From positions 6,252,557 to 6,316,556 of the forward strand of contig OZ025217.1 in NCBI GenBank assembly GCA_964019055.1: a DNA stretch of 64,000 nucleotides, given 5' to 3'. The stretch comes from Anthopleura xanthogrammica. Its lineage: Eukaryota > Cnidaria > Anthozoa > Actiniaria > Actiniidae. Positions 21,420 to 33,902 of the stretch are shown here, piece by piece. The position numbers and the translations under genes were made by a program. The notes below the pieces were generated by a model. It was not told the origin of the DNA. It saw nothing but the letters and a program-made list of their open reading frames with translations, and made no database searches. The first letter of the stretch is position 1, and every line of letters begins with the position of its first letter.

Positions 21420-22140
21420 AGCACATTCTGCTACCTCAATGCGTTATGGTTCGTAGTTTTAAAATTAGGAGTATGCTGATTGAAAAAGTAGAGTTTTAAG
21501 TAACGATTTAAATTCGGTAAGATTGTTCGATTTCCCGATAGTGTCTTGTAATGAGTTCCATAATGTAGGGCCAGCAACTGAGAAAGCGCGGTCATCATAA
21601 TTCTAAGTGAAAGTACGAGGAACCGACAGCAGACTTTGTTTAGAAGATCTCAGTGAGCGTGCAGGCTTGTATTCTTGTAGAAGTACGGAGATATAAGCAG
21701 GAGCAGAACCATGAAGAGCATTGAAGGTAGTCAGCAACATTTTAAAGATTATCCGCTCTTTGATCGGTAGCCAGTATAGCTCTCGAAGAACTGGGCTAAT
21801 GCGTTCTGTGGATTTTGTTCCTTTAACCATCCTTGCAGCAGTATTTTGGATCCTCTGTAATTTCTTGATTTGGTAGTCAGGAAGGCCATATAGAATACTG
21901 TTACAGTAGTCAAGTCTTGACGATACGAAAGCGTGTACGAGACGTTCAGTCTCAGTCCTTCCAATGTATTCGTCCAATATTGCGTATTCAAAATGATGCT
22001 GATTTGCAAACATTATTGATGTGTGTTGTCAACTGAGTATGACTATCAAGAATGATGCCAAGATCATGAGCTTCAGTTTTTGAGCTATAACTTAAGGAAT
22101 AAAAAACAGTTTTCCAAGTATTATACTCTGATAAAGACAC
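21420..22140 (-). pseudogene. LINE reverse transcriptase C-terminal relic
   Basis: On the minus strand the sequence encodes the region after the RT core of a CR1/L2-like non-LTR element. A DLGIILDSH motif near 22060 is followed after a frameshift by SRLDYCNSILYGLP, LQRIQNTAARMV and LYWLPIKERIIFKML (21603-22013). The 5' part, endonuclease and RT catalytic core are absent. A second piece of the same family is at 39425-39704. Confidence 0.8.
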
Positions 22141-22195
22141 GGGGGATGTGGAGAGAACACGAGAGAAGCGTAGGAAACCACGACGCGTTGCGTTA

Positions 22196-23000
22196 TCATC
22201 TGGGTAACTCCTAAAGTAAATGAAAAAGAAATCAAGATGGAGCTCGACACTGGGGCAGCTGTCTCAGTAATGTCATGGAGTATGTTCAAGGAACACTACC
22301 AAGAGAAGTTACTGAGGAAGACTAAAGTACAGCTGAAAACATACAGCGGCGAAGAAAATTGTCCCCAAGGGTGTGGTCCAAGTAAAGGTAACCAACAAGA
22401 GAAGCAGCTGCCATTATATGTGATTGAAACAAATGACCCCGCCCTATTTAGACGAGTTTAAAGGAGATAAGACTCGACTAAAAGAACATTAAGGTCCTAG
22501 ACAAAGAAAGGAACACTCCCAGTACACCAACCGGAGTAGGAGAACTTCTGAAGAAGTATTCAGAGGTTTTTTGAAGACCAGCTAGGAAAATTTTCCTCCA
22601 GGAAAGCGAAGATTATTCTCAAAGATGGCGCCACTCCAAAGTTTTGCAAGGCTTGACAAGTACCATACGCACTAAAGCCAAAGGTAGAATAAGCAATCAA
22701 AGACCTGGAAAACAAGGGCATTCTCACCAAAACCGAATGGAGCGAATGAGCAACGCCTCTAGTGCCAGTGATTTCAAAATAACCGTAAAACCAAGCTGAG
22801 TGGCAGACACCAAAGGCAAGTCCGATGGAACTTCCTGAGTTTTTTGAGACCCTTCCAGAGAACGTTGTTTCGACCAGCCCAACAAAAAACGTGACTGTGT
22901 CCCCCACGACCCCCAGATAGACTGGACTTATAAGACAATGCGGTAAAACCTACGGAAACGCCGAGATAAACTTTGAACTTTGAAGGAACGAAATGGATTA
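22196..23000 (+). pseudogene. Ty3/gypsy protease and RT-start relic
   Basis: Open from about 22196 to 22461 with an aspartic protease active site ELDTGAAVSVMS. Further on, decayed codons at about 22680-22790 recall the start of gypsy RT (KDLENKGILTKTEW, then a stop, then TPLVPV). Several stops and shifts interrupt it. It belongs to a family different from the element in IR1, judging by the protease context. Confidence 0.7.
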
Positions 23001-24420
23001 AGAGGGGAGGAGATGTAATGTATTAGGCATATGTATGGCCAGCGGTCTTTCGACCGTGAACAAGAACCAGTGATATATCGCAAGAAGGCTGAAAAATGGC
23101 AGAATACAGAAACTTTATCAGCTTCGATCGGAAGAGTTAACCACACTTATCAGACTCGTACCCAGTCGTTACTTAAGTCACTAAGGTTTTATGTCTTTCT
23201 ACTCATGATGGAATATGTGAAAATGATTTACGGCACGCAAGGGCTTCCCTTGAGGCACCGCGAACCCACCCAAAATTCTTCCCATCACCCAAATTAAAGA
23301 GCGAGTAAGGGAAGCGACTGGGTAAGAGTCTGCGCTAGCTTGCACGGCAAGGGGAAAGAAACGATGGCTTTCTTGTAAATATATTCTCCTATAATTTTTG
23401 ATTTTGCACGGATTATATATTAAGACTCCCATTGATTGATTTGCTCTAACATACAGTTTCTTCTTATTCACGTATCTAGAAATTTGCTGTGCGTGCGTTA
23501 AATACATGATCACACTTGACCACACAATACTCAGAAATGTAACAGGACGAGCTTACACGACATCGCAGTGGAGTTTGAGGATCCAGAACAGTCAGCTCAA
23601 TATATTTGTACTCAGATTCAGCCTCATCGCTAGAATCGTACTCTAAAACTTATTTGAATACAGAGTTCTAAAATTCTCCATTTTATTTTTTGCTTCGCAC
23701 AAACCAAAGCATGCAAGTTATATGAGCACAAGCAACCTTGACGTACTGCAACTTTTATTGAATTTTTAGTTTATGTTTGTCACGCATTGCTGGTCGATCT
23801 TGGCCGTTAACGCTATCGAAAAAATCAATATCATTAATTTATTTCGTTATCTTTGATAATAATTTATTATCAAGTTAGTCTTTTGTCAGGCTTGTTCAGT
23901 AGATGGGTCTCATCACTTCTTTACGATCGGCCAGTTAACTTGGTGTTTTCCTATTGGTCAGGACTAGAGAAAGTAAAATCGTTATTAACTACTACAGTAT
24001 TTAGATTGCAAGCATTGTATCTTTTGATTTGCCACTATTTTTGAGAGCAAATGCAACCGCCGAAGAATTTTGCCAATTACTTTCATAAAAAAAAAAAAAA
24101 ACATGTCGGAGGGGGGGGGGGGGGGGGGGGGTTCAGTGCGATAGTGGTCTAGTAAGAAATTCCTCCTAAAAACCACCCCTACTGAGGAAACGCCTTTCTA
24201 GTCGGTTTATAGGAAACCTCTCGTACTCGTAAAGTTAGAGTGAAGTCACTTAACCCGTGAAATAAAAATTGTTTGTAAAAGTGTAATAGTCAAATAAACA
24301 CAAAAGAAAACAATGGGATTTTTGTCTTCTAAAGTGTATTAGTCTAATATCTATTTCACGGGTTTAGTGTTTTCACTCTAACTAATCTCCTAAAGGACAA
24401 TTCGAATTAAGAGTGACACC
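23001..24420. other. 3' flank of gene B2
   Basis: Matches 55850-57120 beside B6 and, in reverse, 51330-51989 beside B5. It contains a 22-base G run at about 24110-24131 that is missing in both paralogues. No gene seen. Confidence 0.6.
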
Positions 24421-24506
24421 CCAGGCGATCCCGGAGCTGTTTCAGCACTTTTCTAAAACTTGTATCAAAACGGCCATTGTAATATAAACAATACGTTAAT
24501 ACGTAC

Positions 24507-27500
24507 CAACAACATCTGTTGCGACAACCGGGACACGAAAATTCTCTCCCACAATTGTGATAACTAGAGGCACAAGTAACGTTCCTGTCTTCGCAATACC
24601 CAATACAGTCATCTATGACTATTCAATCAAAAAAAATATATTAAAAGTCAACCGTTATCAACATAATGATTCAACCGCCAACCGGTTGGCTCAGTTGGTT
24701 GAGCTAATTAGACTTTCATGCGGGACATCGTTGTTCAATCCCCTTGCCGGACCAACACTCAGGTTCTTAATTAGAATAACTGAGGAGAAAGTGCTGCCTT
24801 AATAATTACCTCTAAAACTTAAGGTGGCTTCCTATAGTATTTTTCAGATCATACCTTTCATTTTCATTTGGCTTATTCATAGCCTTAACTTATACCTATA
24901 TACTTGATTTTTGGACCAGTTATAGAGCTAAGATGAAATTTTAAAATGATGTTAATTTTAGCTTGATTGACGTTTCCTTGGCAACGATAAACAAATATTG
25001 TTGAAATTGATTTTTATCGAATAACTCTCAAACTCGATGAGACCTAGACAAGCGGTAAACGACATCATCAACTTTTGCAAAAGCTATTGCAAAACGATTC
25101 CAACTATTTTAAAGAAAATCAATCTGTTATATTTCAAGTAATTCGCTGAAATATTCAAAAGCCGTGATTTTCGCACATTGAAATACACTACCTACTGGCT
25201 AAATACTAAAAGTTAATTCTCTTTCAAACCAGAGATATATTTTTTTCCTTGCGTGAATATTTTGATAAATACACTCCTACCATATCGAGCAAAAATATGC
25301 ATTCGTTTGAAAGTTATTCTGGCAGCAATTTGAACATGTTAGCCAGGTAAAATTTAGGGTTTGTTTTGGAGTATTTTAATAGTAATTCGGTTTTTCTGAG
25401 TATCTCTCGGGCCGCCGTAACTTTCAATGTGCGAAAATCACGGCTTTTGAATATTGTATACAGGAATTTATTCAGTTAAATCGCTCGGCCACTGCTTCTT
25501 TTTAGAAAATCCAATTTATGGTCGTTTCTATTGGGAAACGTGTTCCATGGTTTTGATAAGACTTGGATATACTGAAATTTTGGAGTGAAATTTACTTTGA
25601 TTTGAGCCAATTAATGAAGTTGCGTCAGTTTCAACTATTTCCAAGCACTGTTCTCCGTTTACAACCCATAGCCGGGATCTTGTTTACGTCTTCGCTTGTT
25701 CGCTTGTTAGTTTGTCTCGGCTCTGGTAAATGAAGAGAGAGAAAATACCGACGCTGGAAACACATTCGACAAGAAAACCCTGCTTTTCGAGGAATTGCAG
25801 ACACGTAGGCTCACAATTTGTTTAGGTTTACTCAGTGAAAGTTTATGTGAAGCTACTCTTCTAGACAGTCACCATTTACAAATCTCTCCTGAGATCTTTC
25901 CACGGGCAACCACTACAAATATCCGTGAGAATGCAAGAAACGATTGTTTACGGTTTGTTTCGAGTAGTAGCGATATTAATACTTATCATATGCAGGGCAA
26001 AATTACTTGATGCTGATTGGCCAATGAAGGAGGGCTTTTTCCTTAATTCGGGGCCGAATTACTAGAAAATGATTAGTAGTTCAGTTGCATAGCAACGCTC
26101 ATAAAAGGCTTCCCGTTTTGCTTTGGCGATGCGTCGGTAGACGAAAAAACATTTTAAAATAATATTAAATAAATAAAAAATAAGGATAATAAACCCTAAA
26201 AAGTTTAAGCAAAAATGAGAAGTCTAGAACTAGCATAGTTGTACCTAGATGTACGTTTTTTTCGTTAACAGGGCTCGTAAAAGAAATTCACAAAATAAAT
26301 CGGAGATGTACGAGACATCTGCTGAGATCGACAATAAGCTTACCTTTTGCCGGTTTTTCGCTGAAATACGTAAAGAAAACGGCAAAGACTACGAACCAGA
26401 CTCCTGAAAAGTGAGGTTGAAGGTCTTTAACCTTTTCTTAACTTCTCCTAGAAAGGTTTTTGGTCAGTTACAGCCTCAGATTCCATGTCTTCCTACAACT
26501 TCACCAGCTGCAATGTGACTTTGAACTTCGCTGGAAATAATTCAGCACAGTCATCTTAGTCTGGACTTAATCAGTCAAAACGCCTCTCTTTAAACGTATT
26601 CTTCCTTTGTCTTCAGATTCAGATTAAAAACTTGGTCCTTAGAATTCTAGCACGTACATGCACTATGCATGTTTAATGGTTTTTGACTTGAATGATGACT
26701 GATCGATCTCGTACGTTTGCCTTTCTTTCGGTTGAAGCACTTCCGAGTTCGTTTTTGAAGATTTAACATTTCATTTAGCAGGATCCGCAAGGAAAACTTG
26801 CCAAATAATTATTGTTGAGGCTCAATGATCGATGATATTCTTTAGTAAAGGAGAAAACTTAAGTATTATTGTCCAAAGATTGATAGAAGAGAAGTGAGCA
26901 CATTGGTAGAAACACGTTTGAACTAAAATTCTTTTGAACCATGACTACTTTCGATTTGATAGTTCAGAATGATTGACAGCGCACGGGCATTATATTGGTT
27001 TCCTAAATACGGATTTTTTTCTTTGAATTTTACCCTGTATATGATAAACGGGTAATCTTATGGGGCCTCGTAAAATTAGGGATTAATTTCACTTCTGTTT
27101 TCAAAGTTTTGAAAACACTCGTGAAATTAATCCTTAATTTTACTCGGCCCTATACGATTACCTATACAAATTCGATTCGCTTAAAAGGAAACAACCAAAG
27201 CAAATGTCCAGCTTGACAGGGCAATTTTTCAGCTGGCGTGAATTAAAATCAGTGCCACTTCTCCTATATTATATGATATCGAGGTGCTCTTTTCATTGCT
27301 GATGTTCATTTTGATATGGCGTGATTGTGATTGTGATTGTGAATGTGGTTTTCATTGTGTTGAGGTAATGTTCTTTGCTACATCTTTGTTGCCCTTACAG
27401 CCTCATATTTGATCTTAACTTCTTACAGTTACAGCGCTTGTCCAAAACCTCGTCAAGCATTTGTCTTTTCTCTGCGTAGGCAGTCTGCATGCAGATCACC

Positions 27501-27541
27501 CCCAAAACGACCAATAGCAGAAACATATTCATCCTGGACAT
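24507..27541 (-). CDS. Type B secreted cysteine-rich peptide precursor (B2)
   Basis: Same plan as type A. Exon 2 begins at 27558 and codes from Met at 27541 to 27433; exon 3 codes from 24612 down to at least 24507. The signal peptide ends ...TAYA and the propeptide ends Lys-Arg. Exon 3 gives C-x3-C-x6-C-x6-C-x5-C-x2-C-x3-CC-W, eight Cys with an even pairing number, sharing the (G/E)REFSCP and RCCW blocks with type A. The intron is long (about 2.8 kb) because it holds a 1.2 kb element relic and a foldback insertion. Exon 2 ends in two overlapping donors (GTAACT and, 6 bp on, GTAAGA). No stop follows Trp; reading on would stop at 24407 with a tail unlike B5 and B6, so a further exon after GGTACGT is possible. 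Function unknown; secreted defensin-like or toxin-like peptide inferred. Confidence 0.65.
24825..25465. mobile_element. Insertion in the B2 intron with 33 bp inverted repeats
   Basis: Absent from B5 and B6. Two perfect 33 bp inverted arms (25151-25183 and 25422-25454) are separated by 238 bp, with the core TTCAAAAGCCGTGATTTT. The outer ends are not clearly defined. No coding frame. Confidence 0.5.
25973..27170 (+). mobile_element. Insertion in B2 intron with Crypton-like remnant
   Basis: In B5 and B6 the flank reads directly 'gtagtagcgatatacaaattcg'; here about 1.2 kb intervenes. At about 26351-26404 the plus strand encodes RFFAEIRKENGKDYEPDS, close to the RFVLGVRKKNGEEYEPSS of the recombinase relic at 2926, followed by a stop. 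The right end has a foldback (27050-27170, GGGTAATCTTA.../...ATTACC). It is a decayed relative of the IR1 recombinase element. Confidence 0.55.
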
Positions 27542-27558
27542 GGCTGAGCTTAGTACAA

Positions 27559-28122
27559 CTGAAATGAAAATCAAAGAAATAATATAACATGATGGAATCT
27601 GGCAGCATTTGAATTGGGTCACTTTGAATTACGGTATCTTCTGCTGGAACACTCCGCATCACAGAACGTACCTTTGATGATGAGAACCTTCACGTATCTT
27701 GGTCTTTGTCCTTGCTTGAAAGAGCTGCGTAGAACAATGAGATGGGAGGTTTGGCTTACTTCTAATAATGCTGCTTGTTAATGAAATAATGGATGTTTAT
27801 TTTGTTTTTCTTTATATTAGGCTGTCTATACTTTAAAAATTCATAATTCATAATTCATTGTATTCATAAATTAACCTTGAGTAAGTTATATGTAATTCTG
27901 TTCTACCGCATTTTTCAGATTACAATTTATACTTAATAAATTCCCATTTTTCTCTATTTTCGTGTTGATGTATTAATTGTACGAGGAGGAGGGGGAGGCA
28001 TTTCTAAATTGTCGCTGCAGAACGTTAACAAGAAGCAGTGATAAATCGCAAGAAAGGCTTCAAAGAAAAAAAACTTTAATGATAATAACCTCTGAGTTTA
28101 GCCATCAACTGGAAACAACTAA
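27559..28122. other. 5' flank of gene B2
   Basis: Contains the short first intron and the non-coding first exon of B2 on the minus strand (CTTTGATGATGAGAACC region at 27672-27750), then AT-rich sequence matching 58500-59100. The TATA-like position reads TTATTAG rather than TAAATAG. Confidence 0.5.
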
Positions 28123-28735
28123 CCAGGTGATCTGTTGACGTCATTTTAGCGCGAAGCCAAAATCATTTTAAAAACGTATCCCAAAAGTCATTGCGGGCGC
28201 TCCACTATTTGAATCCAACATGGCGGCATCAAATTTAAACCAGCTTCCCGAAGATGCAGAGATTAAGGCAAAATTGATAGGAATCGCAGCCTTTACAGAG
28301 CTTATAAGCTAAAAATATTTATGCTCATTACAACACCGGCTTTAAAACCTAGTTACTGGTAATAGAAAGGCAGAGACATTTCGTTTAGTACATTTAATAC
28401 TCGAAATAGCGATCTTGACTTGAGTGACATCGTCGTAAAAATGTACTCCGGGATAGAAGAAGAGTTTAATCGTCTTCTTTGTGAAAGACTGCAGACGAAA
28501 TCTGAGAATTCATGATGTCCAAGGTCGGCGCTTTACCGTTAAACGGCTGATGTCCACATGACAAAGCGGGATTAGTCTTTAAAATTATTTTCTATCCTTG
28601 TTTCATAGAGCTTCGCGGCCATTTTGTGGCTCTTGTAAGACGATAAACTCTAGGCGCGCAAAGGATTCTGTGCGTTTTTATAATATTTTGCTGCTGCACT
28701 CTGATTGGCTGATGTTAGACATCAAGATCACCTGG
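28123..28735. mobile_element. 613 bp TIR element
   Basis: The paralogous site at 59106 reads 'aacaactaagcggagaag'. Here a block starting CCAGGTGATCT and ending AGATCACCTGG is inserted. Inside is an ATGGCGGCATCAAAT start with a 30-codon frame ending at about 28312, possibly the first exon of a lost transposase. The superfamily is not determined. Confidence 0.75.
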
Positions 28736-29258
28736 AAGCGGAGAAGCAAGTGAATCAAGAAAAGGCTACGTTCTGTCTTTGGCTATTTGATTGATAAGAA
28801 AATATTGATCTATTTTTTGAGCTAACATTATGGTTATTATGTAGTTTCTGTATCCTTTTTCCTTTAGTTTGGATGATTTGGATGATTCCACACGGCAATA
28901 TTGTAAAACAATAGACGAATTTGATTTTACATATATATGTATCACTTTATATATTATTATTTTATTATTGTACATATATTTTACTGATGATTTACCGTGT
29001 TTAAATAAACTACACAGTAAATTTGAGAGGACCATTTGGCCCCAGAGAGCCATTTCGGCTTTTTTAGACTAGTGCGATTTTGGCCCTGAAGAGGGCTAAA
29101 ATGGAACAAAATACCATTATGGCCCTACAAAAGCTATTTTGGTATGGGTCTATCGGTACTATTTTGGCCCCCTCAACTAGGCCAAATCAAGGGGAAAATC
29201 TATCTTGGATGTCCAAGTGTAAATTTGATAGAATTACATCTAGTGTCATTTTGGCTCC

Positions 29259-29580
29259 ATGGAAGGCCAAAATGGTATAAGGGGCCAATTTAGATTACAA
29301 GAGCTATTTTGGCCCTCTGACATCAAGTGCTGTTTTGGCCCCATGGAAGGCCAAAATGGTATAAGAGGCCAATTTAGATTACAAGAGCTATTTTGGCCCT
29401 CTGACATCGAGTGCTGTTTTGGCCCCATGAAAGGCCAAAATGGTATAAGGAGCCAATTTAGATTACAAGAGCTATTTTGGCCCTCTGACATCAAGTGCTG
29501 TTTTGGCCCCATGAAAGGCCAAAATGGTATAAGGGGCCAATTTAGATTACAAGAGCTATTTTGGCCTTCTGACATTTAGT
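29259..29580. repeat. 84 bp tandem repeat array 1
   Basis: Four copies of an 84 bp unit (core CCAAAATGGTATAAG-GGCCAATTTAG). As 84 is a multiple of three, both strands stay open for over 100 codons with a 28-residue repeated peptide. This is a by-product of periodicity, not evidence of a gene. Confidence 0.85.
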
Positions 29581-29639
29581 GTTGATTTGGTCCAAGGGTA
29601 GGCCAAAACAGAATAAGAAGCTATCTTGGCTCTGCCACA

Positions 29640-29935
29640 GCCATTTTAGCTCTATTACATTTAGGGCTGTTTTGGCCCAAAGGCTGGCCAAAATGGGACG
29701 AGGGGCTATTTCAGTTTGAAGGAGCCATTTTGGCCTCATAACATTTAGTGCTGTTTTGGCCCAAAGGCTGGCCAAAATGGGACGAGGGGCTATTTCAGTT
29801 TGCGGGAGCCATTTTGGCCCTATTACATTTAGGGCTATTTTGGCCCAAAGGCTGGCCAAAATGGGACGAGGGGCTATTTCAGTTTGCGGGAGCCTTTTTG
29901 GCCCTATTACATTTAGGGCTGTTTTGGCCCAAAGG
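29640..29935. repeat. 84 bp tandem repeat array 2
   Basis: About three and a half copies of a related unit (core GGCTGGCCAAAATGGGACGAGG). It shares the TTTTGGCCC theme with array 1 but has different interior sequence. Frames on both strands stay open for the same reason. Confidence 0.85.
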
Positions 29936-29949
29936 GCTGTTTAAGTTTA

Positions 29950-31010
29950 CTATTTGCTAATCGGGTTACCATATAAAAGAAAAGGTTAATTATAATATTA
30001 TATCCTATATATAAAGCTGTTCTGGTTCTATCATGGGCTAAAATCTGTAAAATGGAAACCAAGGTGCTATTTTAGAATCCAGGGGGCCATTTTGGCTCCA
30101 TACATATCTTGTCTAAATTTGTTTTTTATTTTGAATTGATCGTGCAAATATTTTTTTGAAATAGATAAATTACAAACTTTGCCGTAGAGAAAAAGCGATT
30201 TGAGTAAATATCATTTGATTGTATAGCCAATAACGTATATGAAATGCAAACCTGCCCGAAAAAATGATCCCATAATTCATTGCGTCCCGAAAGACCATGA
30301 TTCTCAGCGGGGAAGGCATTTCAAAGCCCGCCATTTTCAAGAAGCATGGCCAACGACATGGCGAACAGTAGCTTCTTTATGTGATTCTTTTAAACCCTTT
30401 TGGGTAAGAATATTGACTGAAACTCAGAAGAACGGCACTTAAGATGTTCAAGATCATTTTGGATCAGTTTTTTTCCTTGAAGATGGCTAAATTATCGGTG
30501 AGTAGATTATTTTAGCCGAACCTTTGTCCTTTGCCTTTAAAAGTTTACAACTGTAATAATAAACTTCATGGAGCTTCAAATGTTTTTTTTAGGGTTAATT
30601 TTTGATAATAGAAGCCGGTGAATTGTGTAGAATTGCCTATAATTATCTATGGTTTCGCTTTTTCAATACTTTTTAAGCTCACGGTTTTGTTTGCTTCTAC
30701 TTAGAGATGGAGATTACACATTATATATGGAGCAGCAATTGACTACATACAGTCATGTAGAGTAAAGGAGTAGCAGCTACTTGCAAGTATAAACTGATGT
30801 ACTCATGATATAAAGAATATACAATGTTTTCAGATAATTAGGTTTGTTTAGGTTTTTGACTAAATTGAAAATTCGCTTTTGTCTCTGATTGTGATTGCTA
30901 TTTTTATTAAATCATGGTTACACTGTAAACAAGTCTTCAACAGTTTTTTTAATATGAATAAAAATGACTACACCGATTATGGAGCAAAAAAGGCGATTTC
31001 CGGATCATTT
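29950..31010. other. Interior of the 2.43 kb element, no gene seen
   Basis: AT-rich sequence between the repeat arrays, with only short unconserved frames (for example 30239-30442). Confidence 0.5.
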
Positions 31011-31440
31011 AGTGGCTCTAGACATGGGATAAATTGGCCCCTTTAAAATTGAGCCAAAAAACGGCCCTAATAATAAGGGCTAAAATAGCCCCAACATCAG
31101 AGCTAAAATAGCTCCAATTTCCAAAGTGCCAAAATAGCCCTTTTCACAAGGGGCCATTTTAGGGTCAGAATTTAGCCCCACTTAAGGGCTAAAATAGCCC
31201 CAACATCAGAGCTAAAACAGCTCCAATTTCCGAAGTGCCAAAATGACTCTTTTCACAAGGGGCCATTTTAGGGTCAGAATTTAAGGTCAAATAAGGGGCT
31301 AAAACAGCCCCAAAATCAGAGCTAAAAAAATGGCCCCTACCGATAGTGCCAAAATAGCCCTACTTTAAGGGGGCCACTATAGGGTCAAAATTTTGGCTCC
31401 ATTTTTGGGGCCAAAACCACCCTATCCGATTTACTGTGTA

Positions 31441-32720
31441 TGTATGTATGTATGTATGTATGTATATTATTTATCGAATTTTACTTTAAGCTAGACTTAC
31501 CTACAAACTGCGTATAGTAGTTATAAAAATTCATTTTCAAAAATATTGTCTCGTTTTGGGCTTTTTTTAAAAGAAGCATGATGTCAGTCGGCCTATCGCC
31601 TCGTACTACTCATTACACTGTCAAGTAGAAAAAGACCCCTAAAATGAAAAACAATATTTTGTTTTTCTTTCTCGAAAACATGGCTTTTGTTTTCATAGGC
31701 TTGAATTCTTTTAACTGAAACTTTATTTTTTTAGGGAAAAACGTGAAAGCGGGGATTCTCAATCCATCATTACAGATAGCATTACAAGAGTCTTTCTTTT
31801 CCTCTTTCTTTGTAGATATTCAAACAATTAAGCACGAAGATAGACATCTATCTTTGGTTTACTTGCTTTCAAAGTTTACATATAAATTTCCCGATTATCT
31901 TTTGACATTTCATTGTTAATTTTTTTTCCTGAACAGTCTTTTTCAGAATATAGGATTTTGATATGACTTGTAGGGGTTGATGATGGCGTACATGGTAGTC
32001 TGGCGGTCAAGTTTACTATCCAGCTGTTTACGGCTACTTTACTTTACTTAAGTTTAATAGTTTCCAGTTACAAATATACAAATATAACTGAGGAGAATCT
32101 CGAAACAGGAAAATAAATTCCCTCGACGAGAGGCTACTTAAGTTAAGATAAAAAGACGATATCATTGTCAAATCATCATAAGATAATAGATTTAATAGTG
32201 AAATCGAAACAGAAAATAACTATTGAGTGTAATCCATTCTTAACTTATGTAGCCTTTCATTGTAGCCTCTCAGTCTAAATCAAATGAGGGTGCCTCGAAG
32301 CGACTGAGAGAACGGCAAAAACTGAATTATCCGGTTTTCAGAAGCAGCAAATGCGTAGCAACCTTTGCCTTGTTTTTGATACCCCACGTGCATGTTTTCG
32401 TGCAGAAAAAATCGTTGTTTTTCATTTTATCGGCCTATTTTTAGTTGACAGGGTAATGAGTAGTACGAGGCGATAGTCCGATTGATATCAAGCTTCTTTT
32501 AAAAAAAGCCAAAAACGAGACAATGTTTTTGAAGATGAATCTTTATAACTACTAGACAGTTTGTAGTTAAGCCAAGCTTACAATTCGAAAAATAATCATC
32601 CAAACTAGGAAAGGAAAAAGAATACAGAAACTACATAATAACCACACCTTGATGTACAAAAAAATAGAAAAATCTTTTCTTGTACAATTTAAATAGCCAA
32701 AGACAGAACGTAGCCTTTTC
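31441..32720. other. Divergent intergenic sequence B2/A3
   Basis: Begins with a TGTA microsatellite, then matches 59390-60620 between B6 and A7. It includes the uninterrupted target sites used here to delimit the LTR (about 32070) and the TIR element (about 32165) of IR1. No gene seen. Confidence 0.6.
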
Positions 32721-33902
32721 TTGATTCACAAGCCCTTTCCCTTTAGTTGTTTGCCACGTTTCATTGTTTTCAAGATAATGACTTTTTTCAGGATTCCTTA
32801 GTTTTTTTCTTTTTTGTGATAATTCTGAAGAACGTTTACCAAATATCCTGTAAAGTGGCCGAAACACACCTCTACAAGGTGCAGAGCAATAACCAAAATT
32901 CAGCGTGCATGGATGCTCAACGGCGTTGTAGCGCTAACGACACACAAACTTCACAATTTTATATTATTTGTTTAGTTATTTGAACAGTTCAATTTTAAAA
33001 CTTGAACTTCTTCTGTCATTAAACGTCTAACTTTGTCTTGTTTTCGATACCAAACCCCACGTGGTGTATGTTTTTGGGGAAAAGAAAAAAAAAGTTTTTT
33101 ATTTTATTCTTTTCTTAGCTGACAGTCGAACAAATTAAACCTAAGTAGATTGTGCAAGTGAAAAATTCACGTCTAATAAAAACGTTTTTGTTATAGAAAG
33201 CTTTTTTTTTAAAAAAGGAACATTTTAATAGTATGTTGTAAAACGTTGACATTTTCCACTTATCCTAATACGTGCCGGATCCAAGTCTTCTGTTAGCCGT
33301 CCTCGTTTCTATTTGGCTATTCCTGCCACCCAAACGTATATATATATTTACGGGTGCAAAAATTACTACATAACTTCTAGTACTCATTTTCAAAATTTCG
33401 GGCACAATTCTAAATAAAATTCTATGATACACGATAACATTCAGTGAATGATATGAATGATCATCAATTGATATGCTACAGATTGGGAAAGTTCGCCTAT
33501 TCCCAATCTGTTAGTGATAAACACTGCACTAGGAAAATATACTTTTCCTTCTTTTAGTTCACCGTCTAGACTTTTGTACCATAGTCGTAGCAAATTTAGT
33601 ATTTTGAAGGAATGGTTCATATGTAGTGTGAATCTATCGAGTCATGCATGGATGCACGCGGGTGGTTGCTAAGCACAAAAGAAGCGTAATGAGTAGCACG
33701 AACAACTGAAAATATTATTATCTTGAAAACACATGTGAGCATCTTTCCATGGAACATACGCAATATCAATTTTAAATTATTTATTATTATAAACACTGAA
33801 ACGGCAAAACCACTAAACGGAAAGGGCTAGTGAATCAAGAAAAGGCTACGTTCTGTCTTTGGCTATTTTCTCGTATAAGAAAATATGTATTATTTTTATT
33901 TT

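Larger units (their letters stand above)
29011..31440. mobile_element. 2.43 kb TIR element packed with tandem repeats
   Basis: The ends are inverted repeats TACACAGTAAAT / ATTTACTGTGTA. The paralogous flank at about 59380 runs from 'aaataaac' straight into the same TGTA microsatellite, so the block is an insertion. Nearly everything inside is built around (T)TTTGGCCC / GGGCCAAAA: two arrays of about 84 bp units (29259-29580 and 29640-29935) and inverted-sense units at 31010-31430. No transposase is present. Confidence 0.78.

Noticed and set aside
24110..24131. Long G run as a G-quadruplex regulatory site
   Set aside because: Absent from both paralogues and possibly a sequencing or assembly slip; nothing ties it to a gene.
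29246..29579. Open frames of over 100 codons on both strands with a 28-residue repeated peptide
   Set aside because: The frames stay open only because the DNA repeat is 84 bp, a multiple of three. Both strands are open equally and no start, splice or domain evidence supports a gene.
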